From: Manis javanica
Lineage: Eukaryota; Chordata; Mammalia; Pholidota; Manidae
DNA: 64,000 bases
Assembly: GCF_040802235.1 (NCBI RefSeq)
Contig: NC_133161.1
Span: forward strand, 17,501,001 to 17,565,000
Reading direction: 5' to 3'
The notes under the pieces are model-generated. The model had not been told where the DNA came from, did no database searches, and saw only the letters and a program-made list of their open reading frames with translations. Position 1 is the stretch's first letter. Each line of letters begins with the position of its first letter. Positions 58,165 to 64,000 of this stretch are shown in pieces. The position numbers were made by a program, and so were the translations under genes.

Positions 58165-58316
58165 CCCTGGGTAGAGCTCTTTCTATAGTGACTCAGTCAA
58201 TAATAGCTAATTCCCTATGAGTGTGGAAGGAGTAGCCTAGCAGCAGGCCAGTTACATCATCAAGTAGTTTAGGGTCAGGTGAGGATCCTGCCATAGGAAC
58301 CTTCACTTTATCCACA
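58165..58316 (-). repeat. Truncated 5' LTR of the deleted provirus
   Basis: Only the first 150 bp or so of the LTR remain. They share CTATAGTGACTCAGTCAATA, GTAGCCTAGCAGCAGGCCA and CATCAAGTAGTTTAGG with the 3' LTR. TATA, R and U5 are missing, so sequence jumps from U3 straight into internal DNA. Confidence 0.7.
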
Positions 58317-58985
58317 AACCTCACAACCCTATTTCCGATGATGTCCAGAGACTGATGTTTGTAATATTACCAAGACAATAAAAAAATAAACCAAAGCTAG
58401 GGTGATCTTTTTTTTTTGTTTTTAACAGAAACCAGAAAGTAGTCCTTGTGTATTTATTGCATGCTGAATTCTAGGAAAAATATGTAGAAAAAATCAGTAA
58501 ATATTAATTGCTTAAAAAAAACTGTTAAAACCCCTGCTTATTGCTATATAAAGGAGGCTATTGTCTTTCTGTAACCCCAAGGCCCAGGACCTAGACAAAA
58601 CTCTTGGCATTTCTGTATAATTCAAAAAACATTAATTACCTTCTTAATACACTGTAGAAACAAATATTCTATTTTTCTGTCCCTCTGAGCTTCAGCTTTG
58701 CCATTTTGATACACAATTTGTATGACAACTGTTTAGACCCGTTTCATAACTCATTCTAATTCAATTGTGTTTCCTGCCAGTTAGCAATTTTTCTATTTTT
58801 ACAAACTGATAACCTAAAGGAGGCAGATACTTTCATTTGGTTTTCACTTGATTTTTTTAATGTTCAAAATAAAACAAAATGGATTTTAAAAGAGAATGCA
58901 TGAAATTTTTTTCTCTAAAGCATTTATTTTAAATTTTGTTGGGAATCTAGCTTTCTGTGTTTTCTTGACTAAGTAACTAACAATT
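58317..58985. other. Unannotated AT-rich sequence
   Basis: Nothing recognised. Confidence 0.3.
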
Positions 58986-58989
58986 CCTT

Positions 58990-59600
58990 TTGAAATTGTA
59001 CCAGAAGTCCCACCTCCTTATACCATCACATTGGGGTTAGGATTTCAACATATGAATTTGATTTCAGAAATAATTGCAGAAATATTACAAAGTGCTTTTT
59101 TTCTGAATAATCTGAGAGTAATTTGCTGACATGATACCTCATCACCTTTGAACACTTTGGTGTATAATTCTTACAAATGACTTACACCTATAGTTACATT
59201 ATGACCATCAAAATGGGGAATTAACTGTAATACATGAATATCATTTAATTTCAGACCCCATTCAAGGTTTATCAGTTGTCCCAGTAATGTCTTTTGTAGC
59301 CAAAGGATCCAGTTCAGAATTATCCATCACATTTATTTATCATGCTTTTTGTATTTCTTCATCTCAAACAGTTCCCCTGGTCTTTTTTCTGACTTTCATG
59401 ATTTTTGACCATTTTAAAGATTATAGGCCACTGATTTTGCCAAATGTCTCTATGGTGGGACTGTCTGATGTTTCTCATGTTCATATTCAAATAAGGCATT
59501 TTTAGCAGGAATATCACAAATATGATGATGGGTTCTTCCCATTGCATGCTATCAGGTGGTACACAATTTTAATTTGTCATATTAATGGTAATATTAAATT
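58990..59600. repeat. Ancient interspersed repeat, family X, copy 2, left part
   Basis: The LINE-like decayed text (CAGACCCCATTCAAGGTTTA, TCAGTTGTCCCAGTAATGTC, AAACAGTTCCCCTGGTC) precedes, in family order, the region 60,690-61,150. It is interrupted by two LTRs between. Confidence 0.45.
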
Positions 59601-59609
59601 GATCATTTG

Positions 59610-60240
59610 ATTAAGGTGGGGTGGTAGGAGGAATTTTAGGATGGGCCCTATGACCTGGGCCCATGGTATTACTCCCATGATTATGCTCTTATATGGCAAA
59701 AGGGAGATTATCCCAGTGGACCTAATCACATCAGAGAATTTTAAAAACAGAGAGTTTTCTCTGGCTGATAGCTGTAGGAGCAGTCAGAGAATTTGAAGTA
59801 AGGCAAGGACTCAACTCCAGGGAGGTCATCTTCTTGAGAAGAGCTATGGCAAAGAACTGTGACCAGCTTGGGGATTAGGGAGCTTTTCCTGACCCCCAGC
59901 TGATAGCTAGCAAGGAAATGGGGACCTCAGTCTTACTACCGCAAGAACTGAACTCTGCCAACAATCTGAATGAAATTGGATGGTAGATTCTATTCCAGAG
60001 CCACCAGATGAGAGTCCAACCTGACCAATATCTTGATTTCAGCCTTGGACTGAGTGTTTGTATCCTGAATATTGGACATGAACATGAACTGTTCATGAAT
60101 GAATGTTCATTGTTGATTTCAGCCCGAGCAGAGTACCCAGTTGAACACACCTGGACTTCTGGCTTATAGAACTGTGAGATCATAAATGGGTGTTGTTTCA
60201 AGCCAATAATTTGTTACACAGCAGGAGAAAACTAATGTAA
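59610..60240 (+). repeat. MaLR/ERVL-type LTR, plus strand
   Basis: Plus-sense order GGGCCCTATGACCTGGGCCC, ATTATCCCAGTGGACCTAAT, then GACTTCTGGCTTATAGAACT, GTGAGATCATAAATGGGTGT, CCAATAATTTGTTACACAGC and AAACTAATG. It contains a local direct repeat of ATGAACATGAACTGTTCATG-like text near 60,078-60,113. Confidence 0.65.
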
Positions 60241-60293
60241 GAGGCATGTGCCAAGTTTCTCCTCTATGAAATAACTCTTTCCTCCTAAGCAAG

Positions 60294-60668
60294 TGTCTTA
60301 GCTTGGGCTGCTATAACAAATTACTGTGGAATTGCGTGTCTTAAATAACAGACATTTATTTCCCACTGTTTTGATTTCTGGATAGTCCAAGATGTAGGTG
60401 TCAGCAGAACTGGTGTCTGGTGAGAGCTCCAATTCCCAGTTTGCAAATGGCCATCTTCTTCTTGTGTCCTCACATGGTGGGGAACAGGGACAGGGAACAG
60501 GCTCTCCTGCCTCCTCTTATATGGGCATTAATTCATGAGGGTAGGACCCTCATGACCTAATTACCTACCAGAAGTCCCACCTCCTTATACCATCACATTG
60601 GGGTTAGGATTTCAACATATGAATTTGGGGGTGGGGGAGACACACACACACACTCAGTCCATAACAGT
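60294..60668 (-). repeat. MaLR-type LTR, minus strand
   Basis: TGTCTTAGCTTGGGCTGCTA to CACTCAGTCCATAACA gives TG...CA ends. The interior has ACAGACATTTATTTCCCACT, CATGGTGGGGAACAGGGACA, CTCATGACCTAATTACC and GGGGTTAGGATTTCAACATA. The text around 59,003-59,062 repeats the last part (CCTTATACCATCACATTGGG), so a second fragment of this LTR lies there. A short CA run lies at 60,641-60,652. Confidence 0.8.
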
Positions 60669-60689
60669 AATTAATAAGCATTTTGTGAA

Positions 60690-61155
60690 GAGTTAACTTT
60701 GAGACTAGGCAAATACCCTATTGCTCATCAAATATTTATCTACTTACTAGTTTAATTATAAATTGATGTTTCTTGGGTGGATTAATTATTAATATGATTG
60801 CCAAAGTCATAGTTTTCTAATTCCATCATTTCTCCTATATTTATTAGTTGACAATATACTGCAAGGACAAGTTTTCTATTGTCCCCATTTATTTATTCAT
60901 TTCAGTGTGGTCTCATGGATTCCTCTTTTATTCAATGTGTCATAATCAATTAGTGTTAGTATTAGTTTGTATGCTTTAACTGAGCTGGCCTCTGTGTCAT
61001 TAGGCCCCATCATTCATTGAGCACTCCCTTACTTGCTAGTGGAAAAATCTGTTCCTGATTCAACCACGGAATCAGCTCTTTCTCCAGGTATCCTAGCTTC
61101 TTTTGATGGAGAATGGTACATATATCTGTAGTTCTACAGATCTTTACATCTCTAT
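60690..61155. repeat. Ancient interspersed repeat, family X, copy 2, right part
   Basis: Matches the second half of the copy at 13,185-14,300: GTCTCATGGATTCCTC, CATTGAGCACTCCCTTACTT, GGAATCAGCTCTTTCTCCAG and GATGGAGAATGGTA, all in the same order. Confidence 0.5.
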
Positions 61156-62570
61156 TTCCATACCAATCTATCTAAATGGAAAACCATGAGTTCACACTAA
61201 TTCTAGTCTAATTCCACAGAGCTCACTCTAGTTTTGTATCTTTTCAGTTATCTCTTACAATGAGAAATCTGACTCCATGGCTAGCTACATAATTTGGAAC
61301 CCAGTGGAAAATGAAAATTCAGGGCCCTTGTCAAAAAGGCAGGGGAACAATGCTGTTAAAGATACTGAAATATGAAGCTTTTCCTCTTCCCCACGGTCTC
61401 TCTCTCTCAACTAATCGTAGTGGTTTTTATTTGCTATTTAGTGTGGTTTTATGTAAAGACAAATTTAAATTGCAGATTATTAGCATGAATTTTACTGTTC
61501 ATCTTTATATTGTGCAATATCAGTTTTAAATGCAAATGTGAGAACATTTAACTTATATGCAGAATCACCAACATTACCTAACTCATATTTTGGAGCCCAT
61601 ACACACACACGTGTGTGCCATTCTTACCGGAACAGTGGAAACATTGCACAAAGTCAATGCAACTGTTTTTGTTTTTGTTTCACTTCTTGATATATGCACA
61701 TGTTTTTCCAACATGTGTACTTGTCTTACTGATGAGCAAAGATGTACTGAAAGGACAGGGAACTATGGTTTTCCCTATCTTTCCCTTCCATATCATTTTC
61801 AGTACAAGTGATTGCCTAATGAACAGGAGTAACACAAGTAAGGGCTTGTGTGAGTAGGTCAGGCCCACTCCAATGATCTCTTATGTTAAGATCAGCTGAT
61901 TTGGGACTTTAATTACATTTGTAAAATCCCTTTCACCGTACAATATAACACTATTCAAGTGCTTATTATCATATTCACAGGTTTCACTTTCCAGGGGAGG
62001 AGATTATACAAGAGTGAGGGTCAATGAAGGCTGTCTGAAAATTCTGCCTACACATCTAGGATAGGATGGATAATGGCTGGAGACCCCAAAGAAGCTGTAA
62101 AGTTTGTTACCACCTAAGTTTGTATGTCCCCCACTGGGCCTGGCTCAGAAGAGGAAAGTGTCCCTACGCCAGATGGATGAGGACCCAGCAAACTGGTACA
62201 GTTCTATCAGGCACTCTGGGTTCTTCCTCAGGGATAGCAAATGTCCACTGTGGAACTAACCTACCTGAGGTACAGTTTCCATATCAAAGCACAGAGATTG
62301 GCGATTGCAAAGTCACGGTGTGGGAAAGCTGCCAAAACCTGCAAATAGCTAAAACTGCTCTGCCTTGCCTAAGGTAGCACAGAGAATGAATATATGCCAA
62401 AATAGCCTGTTGAGAAAAGCAGGGCCTAAATATGATTCAGATGATGTCAAGATGCTATTTTTAGCTACTTGGGTAACAAATTAACATAAAAAGTAAGTTC
62501 TGTTCAAAACAATCCATAAATGTATTCTCATAAATATTGGGCAATCAGCTGTGGGCATGGTAATGTGTCA
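61156..62570. other. Unannotated sequence
   Basis: No gene recognised. A 103-codon plus frame at 62,066-62,377 has no identifiable domain and no splice context. Confidence 0.3.
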
Positions 62571-62574
62571 GATA

Positions 62575-63065
62575 CTCTACTAGGTTGAATAGGACCCCCC
62601 CAAAAGTCCATTTTGACTTACAACCTCAGAATGTGACCTTAGTTGAACAAAAGGTCTTTGTAGATTTAATTAGTTAAAATGAAAGCATGTTGGATAAGGG
62701 TGGGTCATAAATCCAATGACTGGTTCCTTGTAAGAAGGACAGAGGCAGAGATTGTAGCAAATGTGAAGTGATATACTTTTTCCAGTCATGATAGCTCAGG
62801 GCCCCATGTGAAGGCAGAGGCAGAGGCCGAGGCGGTAGTGATGCAGCTACACACCAATGGCCCAAAGATTTCTGGCAACCACTAGAAGCTAGGAAGAGGC
62901 AAGGAATTCTTCCTTAGAGACTTTCAGAGGGAGGATGGCCCTGCCATACTTGACACCTTGATTTTGAACTTCTAGCCTCCATGACTGAAAGAAGGAGTTT
63001 CTGATATTTTAAGGCACCAAGTTTTTGATAATTTGTTACTACAGCCCTAGGAAACTAATAATTAC
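62575..63065 (+). repeat. MaLR/ERVL-type LTR, plus strand
   Basis: Plus-sense landmarks: AGGTTGAATAGGACCCCCCC, CAGAATGTGACCTTAGTTGA, GGTTCCTTGTAAGAAGGACA, TTTCTGGCAACCACTAGAAG, GAGGATGGCCCTGCCATACT, ATTTGTTACTACAGCCCTAG and GAAACTAATA. Order is good. Confidence 0.8.
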
Positions 63066-64000
63066 AGTAAGGAAGAAATGAAAACTGGAATAATCAGAAT
63101 ATTGCTGTTCATAGGAAGACAGGAAGGGTTATGAATTCTGCTTATTAATAAATATAGGAGAGCCATTCTCTTTCTTTAGTTTCCAGGATTCCTCCAAAGT
63201 TGAGATAATGGGGTATGCTTTTTCCAATTATGATAGCTCAAGGCTCCTGGGAAGTGGACATACAGGCTGTCTTTGGTCCCACTTCTTGCCTGAGCTATTA
63301 GCATCCCTTGACTCGTGGAGAGTTGTATGTGGTCATTCTCCTCCGCGCACTGCTACTCTGGCCTTCTGAAAGCTGTGTCCCGATAGCAGGCAGATCCTGG
63401 GACTATGGCCTATCATCAAGCCCTGTGCAAATCACACTTAGGGATGAACTGCTAGTAAAGGAATGTACATATTTCTAATATGGAGAGGAACTAGCAGAAC
63501 TGCAGAGAGAGAACATTAATAATTTCTCAATTCCTATTATAGCCCTCACTCACTATTATAACTGAGGACAGGAGTAAAAAATTGATCATGAATTAAGACT
63601 GACATTCTCTCCATGTCATCCCTGACTCCAAAATGATCAGCTCAGTGCCAGTTTAAGAGTTGTGTAGATCCTGAAATGCATCATTAGTCAGAGTCCTTCA
63701 TAGAATCACTTCAGAGTATGTTGTGGACAGACACACAGTATATGTGTGGGTGGGGGAATTGTAAAACATTAGGAGGCCTGGCTTCAGTTTTCTCATGTGT
63801 AAAGTCAGAATAAAAATATCTTGCATTCACCCACCCATCCAATCATCTAAACATCCACCCATCCACTTATTCAACAGATACTACTGAGGAACAGCGGATA
63901 CAGCATCAAAGAAGACCAAGATGCCTACTGTCATAGACAGAGGAATTCTATGCATTCTATTACATAGAAATAGAACAATCAAACAAACTAACAATAAACA
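63066..64000. other. Unannotated sequence, ancient repeat scrap at the end
   Basis: Nothing recognised to 63,820. There is then a (CATC/CACC)-rich patch, and from about 63,865 an old short-repeat motif (TTATTCAACAGATACTACTG, CAGCATCAAAGAAGACCAAG) cut by the window edge. Confidence 0.35.

Larger units (their letters stand above)
56718..58316 (-). mobile_element. Small deleted provirus with perfect 5-bp target duplication
   Basis: AACCT lies directly outside both ends (56,713-56,717 and 58,317-58,321). The ends are TGTCTTGCCA on the left and TTTATCCACA on the right, the same termini as the solo LTR at 55,641. In the minus sense the order is a 5' LTR remnant (58,316 to about 58,165), about 1.1 kb of internal sequence, a purine-rich tract (about 57,080-57,064) and a 3' LTR (about 57,063-56,718). 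The 5-bp duplication fits an ERVL-type element. Most coding sequence is gone. Internal minus-strand text is open for about 50 codons near 58,150-58,000 and may be gag or pol residue, but I cannot assign it. Confidence 0.8.

Overview
The window reads as nuclear DNA of a placental mammal. It shows AT-rich non-coding sequence, one CpG-rich promoter-like island, and a heavy load of LINE-1 copies layered over ancient MIR, L2, MaLR-type LTR and hAT remnants. There are no bacterial-style genes, no tRNA or rRNA genes and no CRISPR. I see no Alu, B1, bovid or carnivore-type tRNA SINEs. The youngest repeats are L1s whose 3' ends (a tract reading TATCATTGATATACA and onward) I associate with pangolins. 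That species guess is inference only. Repeat family names are from recognition by eye, and edges without target-site duplications are approximate.

Layout. 1-16.8 kb: mostly unique sequence with MIR, L2 and old L1 fragments. The one credible host gene signal is a CpG island at about 2.6-3.5 kb. It holds a minus-strand first coding exon (29 codons, consensus splice donor, upstream in-frame stop, GC box and CCAAT box upstream). The rest of that gene would lie leftward, mostly outside the window.

16.87-25.46 kb: a full-length minus-strand L1 insertion bounded by a 13-bp target-site duplication. It has a monomeric CpG-rich 5'UTR, ORF1 and ORF2, each broken by only a few lesions. Its 3' end is remarkable. 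After the L1 poly(A) tract comes a 1.8-kb segment of a class II-like endogenous retrovirus (probable integrase end, Env TM-like frame, polypurine tract, LTR up to its AATAAA) with its own poly(A). Then come 58 bp of further sequence, a second poly(A), and the target duplication. This is the pattern of serial 3' transduction and is the most interesting object here.

26.9-33.2 kb: an ancient plus-strand L1 serves as host to nested insertions. A 484-bp patch of it has been copied, about 99% identical, 5 kb downstream into the 3'UTR of the same or a related element. 33.2-48 kb: old L1, MaLR LTRs, a long L2 split by an LTR, MIRs and stretches with nothing recognised. 48.6-51.4 kb: an ERV pol fragment and a decayed hAT transposase gene split by an LTR. 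52-64 kb: an L1 tail, a compact class II-like solo LTR inside an exon-like open frame, a small collapsed provirus with a perfect 5-bp target duplication and a related solo LTR, MaLR LTRs, and a second copy of an old repeat also present at 13-14 kb.

Apart from the first exon at about 3 kb, no intact protein-coding gene is supported. The L1 and ERV proteins are all disrupted or fragmentary.
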